64,000 nt of DNA from JBMNGG01 sp050949705 (GTDB lineage: Bacteria > Bacillota > Thermosediminibacteria > Thermosediminibacterales > Tepidanaerobacteraceae), in NCBI GenBank assembly GCA_050949705.1, contig JBMNGG010000008.1:310001-374000 (forward strand), given 5' to 3'. The notes below the pieces were generated by a model. The model was not told the DNA's origin. It was given only the letters and a program-made list of their open reading frames with translations, and did not search any database. Positions within the stretch are counted from its first letter, which is position 1. Every line of letters begins with the position of its first letter. The translations under genes and the position numbers were made by a program. Below, in pieces: positions 1 through 9,179 of this stretch.

Positions 1-2
1 AT

Positions 3-275
3 AAGAAACACTATAGTATTGTGAGTCAGCTAGGTTTTATCCCAGAAAATATTAAAGTTGATGCAATTGAGTTTTCAAAAGCAATTTCTGAAAATGAATT
101 CAGAAAAGCATTTCCACATATGGCTAAACATACATTTATAACGTCTTCTGATGCACATCGTTTACAAGAAATGATTTATCAAAAAACCTTTTTACATATA
201 AAGTCCTTAAATTTTAATGAAATTGTCTTAGCTTTAAAGGGCTTAGAAGGGAGGAAGGTGTTAATAAAGGATTAG
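3..275 (+). CDS. PHP-domain phosphoesterase, C-terminal part (5' end outside window)
   Basis: The reading frame is open from the left edge, so this is the tail of a longer gene. Visible residues HYSIVSQLGFIPENIK and a later SSDAH resemble the last metal-binding region of PHP-domain metal-dependent phosphoesterases (TrpH/histidinol-phosphatase-like), where Asp and His ligate the metal. The predicted role is phosphoester hydrolysis on an unknown substrate. It ends 56 bases before the next start on the same strand, so it may be the first visible gene of the hydrogenase operon. A GTG inside the frame at 21 is not a likely start, because the homology continues upstream of it. The family is fairly certain; the function is not. 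Confidence 0.7.
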   Translation, partial: KKHYSIVSQLGFIPENIKVDAIEFSKAISENEFRKAFPHMAKHTFITSSDAHRLQEMIYQKTFLHIKSLNFNEIVLALKGLEGRKVLIKD

Positions 276-331
276 AACAGTAAAAATTGAACATTTAGTG
301 AAAGAGATAACTATAACTTTTGGAGGAGAGG

Positions 332-826
332 ATGAAATTGGCGTTAGCCCTAAAACAAGACCAAGAATTTATTGACAAACTCAACCAAATTAGAGAATTG
401 TTAAAGAAGTACAAAGGTCAAAGAGGTGTTTTACTTCAAGCATTGCAAGAAGCTCAGGGTGTAATGGGGTACCTTCCTATTGAAGTACAAAAAATGGTAG
501 CTGAAACTCTAGGTATAACATTGAGTGAGGTATACAGTACCATTACTTTCTACTCATTTTTCAATCTTAAACCCCGTGGTAAATACCAGATAAGAGTGTG
601 CCTTGGAACTGCATGTTATGTAAGAGGTGCAGATAAAGTATTAAACCGATTAGAAAACGAATTAGGAATTAAAGTTGGTGATACGACAGATGATACAAAA
701 TTCACTCTTGATGGTTGTCGTTGTATAGGTGCTTGTGGTCTTGCCCCAGCTATTATTATAAACGATGAAGTATACGGCAGACTAACTCCAGACAAGGTTC
801 CAGAGATTTTAAAGAAATTTGAATAG
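332..826 (+). CDS. hndA: NuoE-like [2Fe-2S] subunit of electron-bifurcating [FeFe]-hydrogenase (operon 1)
   Basis: This 164-residue thioredoxin-fold ferredoxin matches the NuoE/HndA/HydC family. An N-terminal helical region is followed by a [2Fe-2S] site with Cys90, Cys95, Cys131 and Cys135 (motifs CLGTAC and CIGAC). In the family it relays electrons between the flavin subunit and the HydA subunit. I start it at ATG 332 because GGAGGAGAGG lies just upstream; an in-frame TTG at 320 would lie upstream of that ribosome site. The next gene starts 3 bases after the stop, so they are co-transcribed. A paralogue lies at 10811. Confidence 0.93.
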   Translation: MKLALALKQDQEFIDKLNQIRELLKKYKGQRGVLLQALQEAQGVMGYLPIEVQKMVAETLGITLSEVYSTITFYSFFNLKPRGKYQIRVCLGTACYVRGADKVLNRLENELGIKVGDTTDDTKFTLDGCRCIGACGLAPAIIINDEVYGRLTPDKVPEILKKFE

Positions 827-828
827 CC

Positions 829-1377
829 ATGAAGGAACTTTCCCTACACATCTTGGACGTAGTCCAAAACTCTATAGGGGCAAAGGCATCTCTCGTTGAA
901 ATAAGTGTTTACGAAGACGTAAAAACAGATTCTCTAATAATCGAAGTTGAGGATAACGGAGTTGGAATGGCCAAAGAAATGACCAAAAGAGTAATGGATC
1001 CCTTTTTTACAACGAGAACAACTAGAAAAGTCGGTTTAGGCATACCACTTTTCGCTCAAGCGGCAAGAAATTGCGGGGGCGATTTTACAATTCAATCAGA
1101 AGAAGGTAAGGGAACAAAAATCAAAGCAAGCTTTGTTCATAGTCACATAGATAGAGCTCCTATGGGTGGTATTGCTGAAACTATAATTTCACTTGTCGCT
1201 GTGAATCCTAGTGTGGATTTTGTATACAGACATAGTGTAGGGAACAAACAGTTTTTGTTTGATACACGTGATATAAAACAAACACTGGAAGATGTTCCAA
1301 TTAGTAACCCTCTTGTATTGGACTGGATAAAAAAGTTTGTAGAAGATAATTTACGAGAAATCAGTGGAGGTGCATAA
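829..1377 (+). CDS. HATPase-domain protein in hydrogenase operon
   Basis: This 182-residue protein has a GHKL/HATPase_c fold in its first ~105 residues: N-box around DVVQNSIGA, G1 box DNGVGM, and a G2 region with GLGIP and EGKGTKI. It has no dimerisation/phospho-acceptor helix, receiver or membrane segment, so it is not a classical histidine kinase. It more resembles stand-alone anti-sigma/MutL-type ATPases found inside clostridial hydrogenase operons. The remaining ~75 residues show no motif I recognise. Its role is unknown; regulation or assembly of the hydrogenase is an inference from position. The second hydrogenase operon lacks this gene. Confidence 0.8.
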   Translation: MKELSLHILDVVQNSIGAKASLVEISVYEDVKTDSLIIEVEDNGVGMAKEMTKRVMDPFFTTRTTRKVGLGIPLFAQAARNCGGDFTIQSEEGKGTKIKASFVHSHIDRAPMGGIAETIISLVAVNPSVDFVYRHSVGNKQFLFDTRDIKQTLEDVPISNPLVLDWIKKFVEDNLREISGGA

Positions 1378-1378
1378 A

Positions 1379-1753
1379 ATGCCACAAATAAAGTCAATTG
1401 AGGAACTCCAAAAAATCCGTGAACAGGTAAAAGATATGATCAATTTAAGGGTTGATAATGAAAAAAAGATTCGAGTGGTTGTCGGCATGGGGACTTGTGG
1501 TATAGCAGCCGGCGCTAGGCCCGTTATGCTTGCAATTTTAGATGAATTAAAAAAGAGAGATATTACTAATGTAATAGTTACCGAAACTGGTTGTATTGGT
1601 CTTTGCCAATATGAACCACTAGTAGATGTTATACAACCAGATCAGCCAAAAGTTACTTATGTAAATATGAATCCAGACAAAGCTAGAGAGGTAGTAGTTA
1701 AACATATTATTAATAATCAAATTGTAGATGAGTATGTAGTACCTAACGTATAA
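1379..1753 (+). CDS. hndB: Small thioredoxin-like [2Fe-2S] ferredoxin subunit (operon 1)
   Basis: A 124-residue single-domain [2Fe-2S] ferredoxin of the HndB type. The N-terminal helix (about residues 1-32) precedes a thioredoxin-like core with GTCGIAAGA and TGCIGLCQYEP, which carry the four cluster cysteines. It probably serves as an accessory electron-transfer subunit with the NuoF-like protein. ATG 1379 is chosen because GGAGGTG lies 6-12 bases upstream and the preceding stop is immediately before it. The paralogue in the second operon (11384) lacks the N-terminal ~25-residue extension. Confidence 0.9.
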   Translation: MPQIKSIEELQKIREQVKDMINLRVDNEKKIRVVVGMGTCGIAAGARPVMLAILDELKKRDITNVIVTETGCIGLCQYEPLVDVIQPDQPKVTYVNMNPDKAREVVVKHIINNQIVDEYVVPNV

Positions 1754-1784
1754 TAATATATCGGGAGTTTGAGGAGGTTAAAAA

Positions 1785-3578
1785 ATGGATATATATAGAG
1801 CTCATGTTCTAGTATGCCAAGGTACAGGCTGTGTAGCTAGTGGTAGCGAGCCAATAATGGAAACACTTCAGAAAGAAATTGAGAAAAAAGGCCTTTCTAA
1901 AGAAGTTAAAGTTGTTCAAACGGGATGTCTTGGCCTTTGTGAATTAGGACCAAATGTTCTTATTTATCCTGAGGGAAGCTATTATTGCACAGTTAAAACA
2001 GAAGATGTGCCGGAAATAGTTGAGGAACATTTATTAAAAGGTCGTATAGTTGAACGTCTTTTATACAAAGAACCTGATGCAAAAGAGCGTTTTCGCTCTT
2101 TAATGGATATTGATTTTTACAAGAGACAGGTACGTATCGCACTAAGACATTGTGGTCTTATCAATCCGGAGGTAATCGAAGAGTATATCGCTAATGATGG
2201 TTATCGAGCTTTAGGTAAAGCATTGACTGAGATGACTCCCCAAGATGTAATCAATGAAATAAAAAAATCTGGTTTAAGAGGCCGTGGAGGCGGAGGATTC
2301 CCAACGGGTGTCAAGTGGCAGTTTGCTGCTGATGCACAAGGCGATATTAAGTATGTAGTATGTAATGCAGACGAAGGAGATCCTGGTGCTTTCATGGATA
2401 GAAGCATTTTAGAGGGAGATCCTCATACGGTTTTAGAAGCAATGGCTATTGCCGGTTACGCTATTGGAGCCAGTGAAGGCTATATTTATGTGAGAGCTGA
2501 ATATCCAATAGCTGTAAAACGACTAGAAATCGCTATTGAGCAAGCTAAAGAAAAAGGTCTTTTAGGGAAAAACATCTTTGGAACCGATTTTAATTTTGAA
2601 ATATTTATTAGGCTTGGTTCAGGAGCTTTTGTATGTGGTGAAGAAACAGCTTTGCTTGCTTCAGTAGAAGGTCGCAGGGGTGAACCAAGACCCAGACCGC
2701 CTTTCCCTGCAAATAAGGGTCTTTGGGGCAAACCGACTATTATCAACAACGTTGAGACATATGCTAATATCCCTGAAATAATTCTTAAGGGTGCTGAATG
2801 GTTTACTAATATTGGATCAGAAAAAAGTAAGGGAACGAAAGTCTTTGCAGTAGGTGGAAAAATAAACCATACAGGCCTTGTGGAAATACCTATGGGGACT
2901 AGCTTAAAAGAAGTTATTTACAATATTTGTGGTGGAATTCCTAACAACAAGAAATTCAAGGCTGTACAAACAGGTGGTCCATCAGGTGGCTGCTTACCTG
3001 TAGATCTTCTTGATATGCCTATAGAATATGATACTCTGATAGAAGCCGGCTCTATGATGGGATCGGGCGGTATGATTGTTATGGATGAAGACAACTGCAT
3101 GGTAGATATCGCCAAGTTTTTCTTAGCTTTTACCCAGGAGGAATCTTGCGGGAAATGTCCACCCTGTCGTATCGGAACTAAAAGAATGTTAGAAATCCTT
3201 GAAAGAATTACTAACGGTGAAGGCAGGGAAGGAGATATAGAACTCTTAGAAAGTCTTGCAGAGAGTATTAAGGCTTCAGCTTTATGTGGACTTGGGCAAA
3301 CTGCACCAAATCCTGTGTTATCAACATTGAAATACTTTAGAGATGAATATGAAGCCCACATTAAAGACAAGAAATGCCCTGCAGGTGCATGTCAGGCTTT
3401 AATCCATTATGAAATAATAGCTGATAAATGTAAAGGTTGCGGTTTGTGTGTAAAAGTATGCCCAACTCAGGCAATTAGCGGTGAAAGAAGAAAGCCTCAT
3501 GTAATTGATGTAGATAAATGTATAAAATGTAATAGCTGTTATGAAAAGTGCCCCTTTGGTGCAATTGTTAAAAAATAG
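1785..3578 (+). CDS. hndC: NuoF-like flavin subunit of electron-bifurcating [FeFe]-hydrogenase (operon 1)
   Basis: 597 residues. The order is an N-terminal thioredoxin-like [2Fe-2S] domain (about 1-90), the NuoF core with the glycine-rich FMN/NADH-binding segment GRGGGGFPTG near residue 166, an SLBB-like region, a [4Fe-4S] motif ESCGKCPPC near residue 453, and a C-terminal 2x[4Fe-4S] ferredoxin domain (about 545-597, CKGCGLCVKVCP and CIKCNSCYEKCP). This is the HydB/HndC architecture that exchanges electrons among NAD(P)H, ferredoxin and HydA in the cytoplasm. A strong GAGGAGG site precedes ATG 1785. The paralogue at 11701 has the C-terminal ferredoxin domain replaced by a GltD-like module. 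Confidence 0.95.
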   Translation: MDIYRAHVLVCQGTGCVASGSEPIMETLQKEIEKKGLSKEVKVVQTGCLGLCELGPNVLIYPEGSYYCTVKTEDVPEIVEEHLLKGRIVERLLYKEPDAKERFRSLMDIDFYKRQVRIALRHCGLINPEVIEEYIANDGYRALGKALTEMTPQDVINEIKKSGLRGRGGGGFPTGVKWQFAADAQGDIKYVVCNADEGDPGAFMDRSILEGDPHTVLEAMAIAGYAIGASEGYIYVRAEYPIAVKRLEIAIEQAKEKGLLGKNIFGTDFNFEIFIRLGSGAFVCGEETALLASVEGRRGEPRPRPPFPANKGLWGKPTIINNVETYANIPEIILKGAEWFTNIGSEKSKGTKVFAVGGKINHTGLVEIPMGTSLKEVIYNICGGIPNNKKFKAVQTGGPSGGCLPVDLLDMPIEYDTLIEAGSMMGSGGMIVMDEDNCMVDIAKFFLAFTQEESCGKCPPCRIGTKRMLEILERITNGEGREGDIELLESLAESIKASALCGLGQTAPNPVLSTLKYFRDEYEAHIKDKKCPAGACQALIHYEIIADKCKGCGLCVKVCPTQAISGERRKPHVIDVDKCIKCNSCYEKCPFGAIVKK

Positions 3579-3602
3579 TTACTGAGAAAGGAGAGTAAGA
3601 TG

Positions 3603-5360
3603 ATGGATATGGTAACATTAACGATAGATGGTATAAAAGTAGAAGCTCCTAAGAATGCTACAGTGCTAGAGGCTGCCAGAAAAGCCGGAATTAAAATTCC
3701 TACACTTTGCTTTTTAAAAGATGTAAACGAAATCGGAGCTTGTAGAATGTGTGTTGTCGAAGTTAAAGGTGCTAGGTCACTTCAAACATCTTGTGTATTA
3801 CCGGTTTCAGAGGGCATGGAGGTTATAACCAATTCACCGGCAGTCAGAGAGTCAAGAAAAGTAACCTTGGAATTACTGCTTTCAGATCATAACTTGGAAT
3901 GCCCCACTTGTATACGAAATTTAAACTGTGAGCTTCAAAAGTTATCAGAAGAACTGGGTGTGCAATCAATAAGGTATCCTGGCCAAAAGAGTAAGGCACA
4001 GTATGATGATTTTTCACCTTCTATAGTGAGAGATACATCTAAATGTGTGCTGTGTCGGCGGTGTGTAAGCACATGCCACAAAGTTCAGGGTGTAGGTGTG
4101 ATTTCGCCCAACTATCGAGGCTTTGATACCGTTATAGCACCGGTATTTGATATGAGCCTAAATGAGGTCCCCTGTGTCAATTGTGGTCAATGTATACTGG
4201 CTTGTCCTGTAGGTGCGTTAAAGGAAAAGGATGATACACATAGAGTGTGGGAAGCCTTGGCTGACCCTGATAAGCATGTAGTAGTACAAACTGCTCCTGC
4301 AATAAGAGTATCTTTAGGAGAAGAATTTGGTGGAGAACTCGGAGGTATTGTCACGAAGAAATTACCTGCTGCCTTAAGGCGATTGGGATTTGATAAGGTA
4401 TTCGATACAGATTTTACTGCTGATCTTACTATAATGGAAGAAGGCTCTGAATTCCTAGATAGACTTCAAAATGGTGGCAAACTTCCGCTAATAACTTCTT
4501 GCAGTCCTGGCTGGATTAAGTTCTGCGAACATTACTATCCAGAACTACTTGACAATTTATCAACATGCAAATCTCCGCAGCAAATGTTTGGAGCTCTTGT
4601 AAAGACATACTATGCAGAAAAGATGGGAATAGACCCAGCAAAGATTTTTTCGGTTTCAATAATGCCATGTACTGCTAAGAAATACGAATGCCAGAGGCCT
4701 GAGATGTTCTCCAGTGGATACCAGGATGTAGATGCAGTCCTTACTACTCGAGAACTTTCCAGGATGCTTAAAGAAGCAGGAATTAATTTGAGCAAGCTGG
4801 CGGATGAAGAATTTGACGAACCATTAGGCATATCTACAGGAGCCGGTGCTATCTTTGGTGCTACCGGAGGTGTTATGGAAGCAGCACTGAGAACTGTTTA
4901 TGAGATTGTGACAAAAAATGAATTAAAGAATATTGAGTTCATAGATGTCCGTGGTGTCGAGGGTGTAAAAGAGGCAACTATAGATGTTGATGGCACTAAG
5001 GTAAATGTAGCTGTTGCCCATGGATTGGCTAATGCACGTAAGATTCTTGATAAAGTAAAAAGTGGAGAAGCTGACTATCATTTCATCGAAATAATGTGTT
5101 GCCCTGGAGGTTGCGTCGGCGGGGGAGGTCAGCCTATACTAAGTGCAGATGAGCGCTGGGAGATAGACTACAGAGAAGCAAGGGGTAATGCCATTTACGA
5201 GGTGGACCGCAATATGACTTTAAGGAAATCTCATGATAATCCAGCGGTACAAACTCTATATAAAGAATTTCTGGATAAACCTCTTGGAGAAAAATCACAT
5301 AAACTACTTCATACCAATTACAAGGAAAGATTGCTCTATCCTGAAAAGAGTAATAGCTAA
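3603..5360 (+). CDS. hndD: [FeFe]-hydrogenase catalytic subunit HydA (operon 1)
   Basis: 585 residues. N-terminal plant-type [2Fe-2S] domain (about 1-80), His/Cys [4Fe-4S] site, 2x[4Fe-4S] ferredoxin domain (about 135-205), then the H-cluster domain. The three signatures are TSCSPGW (Cys300), MPCTAKKYE (Cys356) and MCCPGGCVGGGG (Cys500, Cys504). L1 has Ser where most group A enzymes have a second Cys. It reduces protons or oxidises H2 using electrons from the NuoEF-like partners. ATG 3603 is used because the paralogue begins at the equivalent codon; ATG 3600 is possible. It closes the operon ahead of a hairpin near 5375. Confidence 0.95.
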   Translation: MDMVTLTIDGIKVEAPKNATVLEAARKAGIKIPTLCFLKDVNEIGACRMCVVEVKGARSLQTSCVLPVSEGMEVITNSPAVRESRKVTLELLLSDHNLECPTCIRNLNCELQKLSEELGVQSIRYPGQKSKAQYDDFSPSIVRDTSKCVLCRRCVSTCHKVQGVGVISPNYRGFDTVIAPVFDMSLNEVPCVNCGQCILACPVGALKEKDDTHRVWEALADPDKHVVVQTAPAIRVSLGEEFGGELGGIVTKKLPAALRRLGFDKVFDTDFTADLTIMEEGSEFLDRLQNGGKLPLITSCSPGWIKFCEHYYPELLDNLSTCKSPQQMFGALVKTYYAEKMGIDPAKIFSVSIMPCTAKKYECQRPEMFSSGYQDVDAVLTTRELSRMLKEAGINLSKLADEEFDEPLGISTGAGAIFGATGGVMEAALRTVYEIVTKNELKNIEFIDVRGVEGVKEATIDVDGTKVNVAVAHGLANARKILDKVKSGEADYHFIEIMCCPGGCVGGGGQPILSADERWEIDYREARGNAIYEVDRNMTLRKSHDNPAVQTLYKEFLDKPLGEKSHKLLHTNYKERLLYPEKSNS

Positions 5361-5374
5361 AAGCTATGTTCAAA

Positions 5375-5409
5375 TTGCCTGACTGTATATTCTGCAGTCG
5401 GGTAATTTT
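5375..5409 (+). terminator. Probable terminator after hydA1
   Basis: TTGCCTGACTG pairs with CAGTCGGGTAA (two G-U pairs) across a nine-base loop and is followed by TTTT. It lies 15 bases after the hydA stop and separates operon 1 from the sigma-54 promoter of fdhF. Confidence 0.6.
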
Positions 5410-5423
5410 ACAAGTGTAAAATT
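5404..5423. promoter_or_regulatory. Perfect inverted repeat upstream of the fdhF sigma-54 promoter
   Basis: AATTTTACA-AG-TGTAAAATT is a perfect 9-bp inverted repeat about 72 bases upstream of the -24 element, a normal place for an enhancer bound by a sigma-54 activator. No equally good copy was found upstream of 10811, so assignment to the 16868 regulator is speculative. The 3' part of the preceding terminator overlaps it. Confidence 0.35.
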
Positions 5424-5494
5424 TAGAATATTTTTAATACACAACCAATATAAATACTAATAAAATAATATCATTTTGTCGTTTTGGAAACATG

Positions 5495-5508
5495 GGCATG
5501 ATATTAGC
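5495..5508 (+). promoter_or_regulatory. Candidate sigma-54 (-24/-12) promoter of fdhF
   Basis: The segment GGGCATGATATTAGC has the invariant GG (5495-5496), ten bases, then GC (5507-5508), with CATG after GG as in the consensus. Transcription would begin near 5520, 30 bases before the fdhF start. A sigma-54 activator gene lies at 16868. The -12 box reads TAGC instead of TTGC. Confidence 0.6.
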
Positions 5509-5550
5509 GTATCTGAAATTTAGTAATAATAAGACAGGAGGATACCAAAA

Positions 5551-8247
5551 ATGATTCTGTATATTGATGGCCGTCAGTGCGAAGCCCAGCCTGGGCAGAC
5601 TATTATGGAAGTAGCTTTACAAAACGGAATTGATATACCACACCTTTGCTATGATAAACATCTTAGCATTGTTGGGGCTTGTAGAATGTGTTTGGTTGAA
5701 GTAGAGGGAAGCAACAAGCTATTAGCTTCGTGCTCAACCCCTGTGGTCCCCGATATGAAAGTAACCACGAAAAGCCCTAAACTTACTGAAACTAGAAGGA
5801 TGATTGTAGATTTATTGCTATCAGATCACCCATTAGACTGCATTACCTGTGAAGCTAATGGCAAATGCGAACTACAAAAATTGGCATACGAATACGGCAT
5901 AACCAAATCAAGCTTTGAAAGCGAAAAAGAACCTAGATTCAAAATAGAAAGTGATAATCCATTTATAGAAGTAGATCCTAACAAATGCATACTATGCGGA
6001 AAATGTGTCAGAGTTGATAACGAAGTACAAGCAAGTGGAGCCATAAATGTATCTTACAGGGGATTTAGCGCAAAAGTGTGTACCCCATTTGACCAAGGGT
6101 TAAACGGTGAATACTCAACATGTGTATTCTGTGGTCAATGTGTAGAAATGTGCCCCACCGGAGCACTCACATACAAACCTGGAAAAGGCAAAGGAAGAGA
6201 CTATGAATTTGAAAAAGTTATAACAACATGTCCGTACTGTGGAGTTGGCTGCCAACTAGAGCTTCGAATAAAAGACAACGAAATAGTCCAAGTAGGCTCT
6301 GTATACGAAGACGGCAATCCAAATCCTTTGGGCGAAACCTGCGTAAAAGGTCGCTTTGGCTACGATTTTATCAATCATCCTGACCGACTAAAGAATCCAT
6401 TAATAAAGAAAAACGGGAAATTCGAAGAAGCAACATGGGAAGAAGCCTTAGAATATACCGCAAATAAACTCGGAGAAATAAAAGACAAATATGGTAGTCA
6501 ATCTATAGCAGGTCTTAGTTCCTCCAAATGCACCAATGAAGAAAACTATCTGATGCAAAAATTCATGAGGGCGGTGATAGGCACAAATAGTATTGACAAC
6601 TGTGCCCGATTGTGACACTCCTCAACAGTGGCAGGTCTTGCCACAGCTTTTGGATCAGGAGCAATGACAAACTCCATAGATGAAATAGAAGGTTCAGATG
6701 TAATATTTGTTATAGGTTCAAACCCCACAGAAAATCATCCAGTAATCGGCAGCAAGATAAAACGAGCCATAAGAAACGGCACAAAACTAATCGTTGCAGA
6801 CCCCAGAGACATAGAACTATCAAGTATGGCTGACATATGCCTACATCAAAAACCCGGAACAGACGTAGCCTTAATCAACGGATTAATCCATGTCATGATA
6901 AAAGAAGAACTATATGACAAAAAATTTGTAGAAGAGAGAACAGAAAATTTTGATATAATGGCAAGCATAATAGAAGATTATTCACCTGAAAGAGTAGAAC
7001 AAATAACAGGAGTACCATCGGAAGACATAATAAAAGCAGCAAGGCTCTTTGCTACTAAAGACAAAGGTGCAATATACTATGCGATGGGAATAACCCAGCA
7101 CAGTAACGGTACTGATAACGTCTTAGCATTAGCCAATCTCGCAATGATAACCGGCAATGTGGGTAAAGAGAGTACGGGAGTCAATCCACTGAGAGGCCAA
7201 AACAATGTCCAGGGTGCCTGTGATATGGGAGACTTACCAAATGTATACACCGGCTACCAACCAGTAAACAATCCAGATGCAAGACAAAAGTTTGAAAAAG
7301 CATGGAAAGTGAACCTACCCGAAAAACCCGGTTTAACAGCAGTAGAAATGTTTAACGAAGCAGGAAAACAAATAAAAGCTCTATACATTTTAGGAGAAAA
7401 CCCAGTAATATCTGATCCCGACCAAAACCACGTAATAGAAGCACTAAAATCCTTAGACTTTTTAGTAGTTCAAGATATATTCTTAACAGAAACCGCACAA
7501 TACGCCGATGTAGTATTACCTGGAGTAAGCTTTGCTGAAAAAGACGGAACTTTTACCAATACAGAACGGCGAGTACAACTTGTAAGAAAAGCCGTTACAC
7601 CTAGAGGAAATGCAAGAGACGATTGGCAAATTATCTGTGACTTAGCAAGACATTTGGGATACGACGACATGAAATACAACACACCATCAGAAATAATGGA
7701 TGAAATCGCTAAACTTACACCAAGCTATGGAGGAATACACTATAACAGATTAGAAAAAAGTAGTCTTCAATGGCCATGCACTGATGACACACATCCAGGC
7801 ACAAAATACTTACATGCAGGCAAATTTGCCCGAGGTCTAGGAAAATTTCATCCATTAACCCATAGACCGCCACAAGAAGAACCTGATAAAGAATATGAAT
7901 TTCTGTTAATGACAGGCAGAATGTTGTATCATTATCATTCAGGGACAATGACAAGACGGTCTAAAGCGTTACACGAACACAAGCCGGATGCTTATGTAGA
8001 AATAAACCTAGAAGATGCGAAACGACTAGGTATAAAGGAAAAAGATAGAGTAAAAGTAAGCTCACGACGTGGAGAAGTAGAAACATATGCAATAGTAGGA
8101 GAGAGAGTAAGACCAGGGCAGCTGTTCATGCCTTTCCATTATGCAGAAAGTCCTGCTAACCGTTTGACAAATGCTGAGGCACTAGATCCTGTTGCTAAGA
8201 TTCCAGAGTATAAGGTTAGTGCTGTTAAATTGGAAAAGATAAGTTGA
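5551..8247 (+). CDS. fdhF: Selenocysteine formate dehydrogenase, catalytic subunit (UGA at 6613 read as Sec)
   Basis: 898 residues if UGA 6613-6615 is decoded as selenocysteine (residue 355, context CARL-U-HSS). N-terminal [2Fe-2S] and His/Cys [4Fe-4S] NuoG-like domains (1-~125), 2x[4Fe-4S] ferredoxin (about 140-205), the [4Fe-4S] motif CPYCGVGC from residue 227, then the molybdopterin oxidoreductase and dinucleotide-binding domains to the end. This is the FdhA/FdhF architecture of NAD(P)- or hydrogenase-linked clostridial enzymes that interconvert formate and CO2. A SECIS-like hairpin follows the UGA directly. The upstream and downstream halves are in one frame, and both match one family, so this is a single gene. 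Start ATG follows ACAGGAGG. Mo or W use cannot be read from sequence. Confidence 0.96.
6613..6644 (+). promoter_or_regulatory. Sec UGA codon and bacterial SECIS hairpin in fdhF
   Basis: In-frame TGA (6613-6615) is followed 12 bases later by GTGGCA (6628-6633), loop GGTCT, and TGCCAC (6639-6644). The short stem with an apical GGTCT loop is the form recognised by SelB in the E. coli fdhF message. No sel genes lie in this window. Confidence 0.9.
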
Positions 8248-8259
8248 GGGGGTTAAAAT

Positions 8260-9108
8260 ATGAGTAACTTTTTAAGTCCAAAAGAAACAGCAGAAGCCTT
8301 TGATGGCGTTTCTGTAGGTAAAGCAACTAATGCTACAGCAAATCTATTTATCTTAGGGATTTTTGCCGGTATGTTTATTGCTTTTGGTGGTTTTGCCGGT
8401 CAAACTATTTCCCATAGTATTGAAAATGTAGGATTGGCAAAATTCGCTACAGGAGCAGTATTTCCTGTTGGTTTGATGCTTGTAGTAATTGCAGGAGCAG
8501 AGCTTTTTACAGGAAACAATCTTATAATAATTGGTTACATGGATGGAAAAATAACACTCAGTCAATTATTAAGGAATTGGGTTATAGTGTATCTTGGGAA
8601 TTTCGTGGGATCTATTTTCCTTGCTTTCATGGTGAGCCAAAGTGGCCTTTTTAGTGTCAGCGGTGGATTATTAGGTGCTACGGTAATAAAAGCCGCTATT
8701 GGAAAAGCGTCTTTACCTTTTGGGCAAGCGATAGTTAGAGGTATATTATGCAACATAATTGTGGTATTAGCTGTTTGGATGGCCATTGCAGCAAAAGATA
8801 TTGCAAGTAAAATTCTGGCAATATGGTTTCCCATTATGCTTTTTGTAATGTCAGGTTTTGAGCATAGTATTGCAAACATGTATTTTATACCAGCAGGAAT
8901 ATTTGCAAAATCGAATCCAGCTTACGTAGAAGCTGGCAATATCACTGCTGAATCCTTAAGCCAACTGAATGTCGGTGGCCTTTTGTCTAATCTTATTCCT
9001 GTAACAATAGGTAATATTATCGGAGGAGCAATTATAATAGGATTAGGCTATTGGTATATTTATCGGTATACTCCCTTACAATCATCACAAGGCGTTGCAA
9101 AAAAATAG
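8260..9108 (+). CDS. focA: Formate/nitrite transporter family channel
   Basis: 282 residues, about six hydrophobic segments, with the FNT-family features: an N-terminal region followed by FAGMFIAFGGFAG, and AGAELFTGNN in the middle. It most likely moves formate across the cytoplasmic membrane, importing substrate for, or exporting product of, the adjacent formate dehydrogenase. GAGGGGGT precedes ATG 8260, and the gene begins 12 bases after the fdhF stop, so it should be co-transcribed. A nitrite or hydrosulfide role is possible in this family, but the context favours formate. Confidence 0.92.
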   Translation: MSNFLSPKETAEAFDGVSVGKATNATANLFILGIFAGMFIAFGGFAGQTISHSIENVGLAKFATGAVFPVGLMLVVIAGAELFTGNNLIIIGYMDGKITLSQLLRNWVIVYLGNFVGSIFLAFMVSQSGLFSVSGGLLGATVIKAAIGKASLPFGQAIVRGILCNIIVVLAVWMAIAAKDIASKILAIWFPIMLFVMSGFEHSIANMYFIPAGIFAKSNPAYVEAGNITAESLSQLNVGGLLSNLIPVTIGNIIGGAIIIGLGYWYIYRYTPLQSSQGVAKK

Positions 9109-9124
9109 TAAAACGAAAACGGCA

Positions 9125-9160
9125 TATTGATAGGAGTTTCTTGATAAACTCCTATCAATA
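9125..9160 (+). promoter_or_regulatory. Long intercistronic hairpin between focA and mobA
   Basis: A perfect 15-bp stem (TATTGATAGGAGTTT with AAACTCCTATCAATA) encloses a six-base loop. No T-run follows on the plus strand, so it is not a normal terminator; an RNA-processing or stability element that sets different levels of focA and mobA is plausible. The mobA ribosome site lies just downstream. Confidence 0.6.
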
Positions 9161-9179
9161 ATGCAAGGAGAGGGAAACT

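Noticed and set aside
2201..2407. Antisense frames inside hydrogenase and other genes
   Set aside because: They mirror strong coding frames on the other strand, lack ribosome sites, and show no family motifs.
5551..8247. Two separate genes, a short NuoG-like protein and a short molybdopterin oxidoreductase
   Set aside because: The break is a UGA in the exact Sec context of formate dehydrogenases, with a SECIS-like hairpin and the same frame on both sides.
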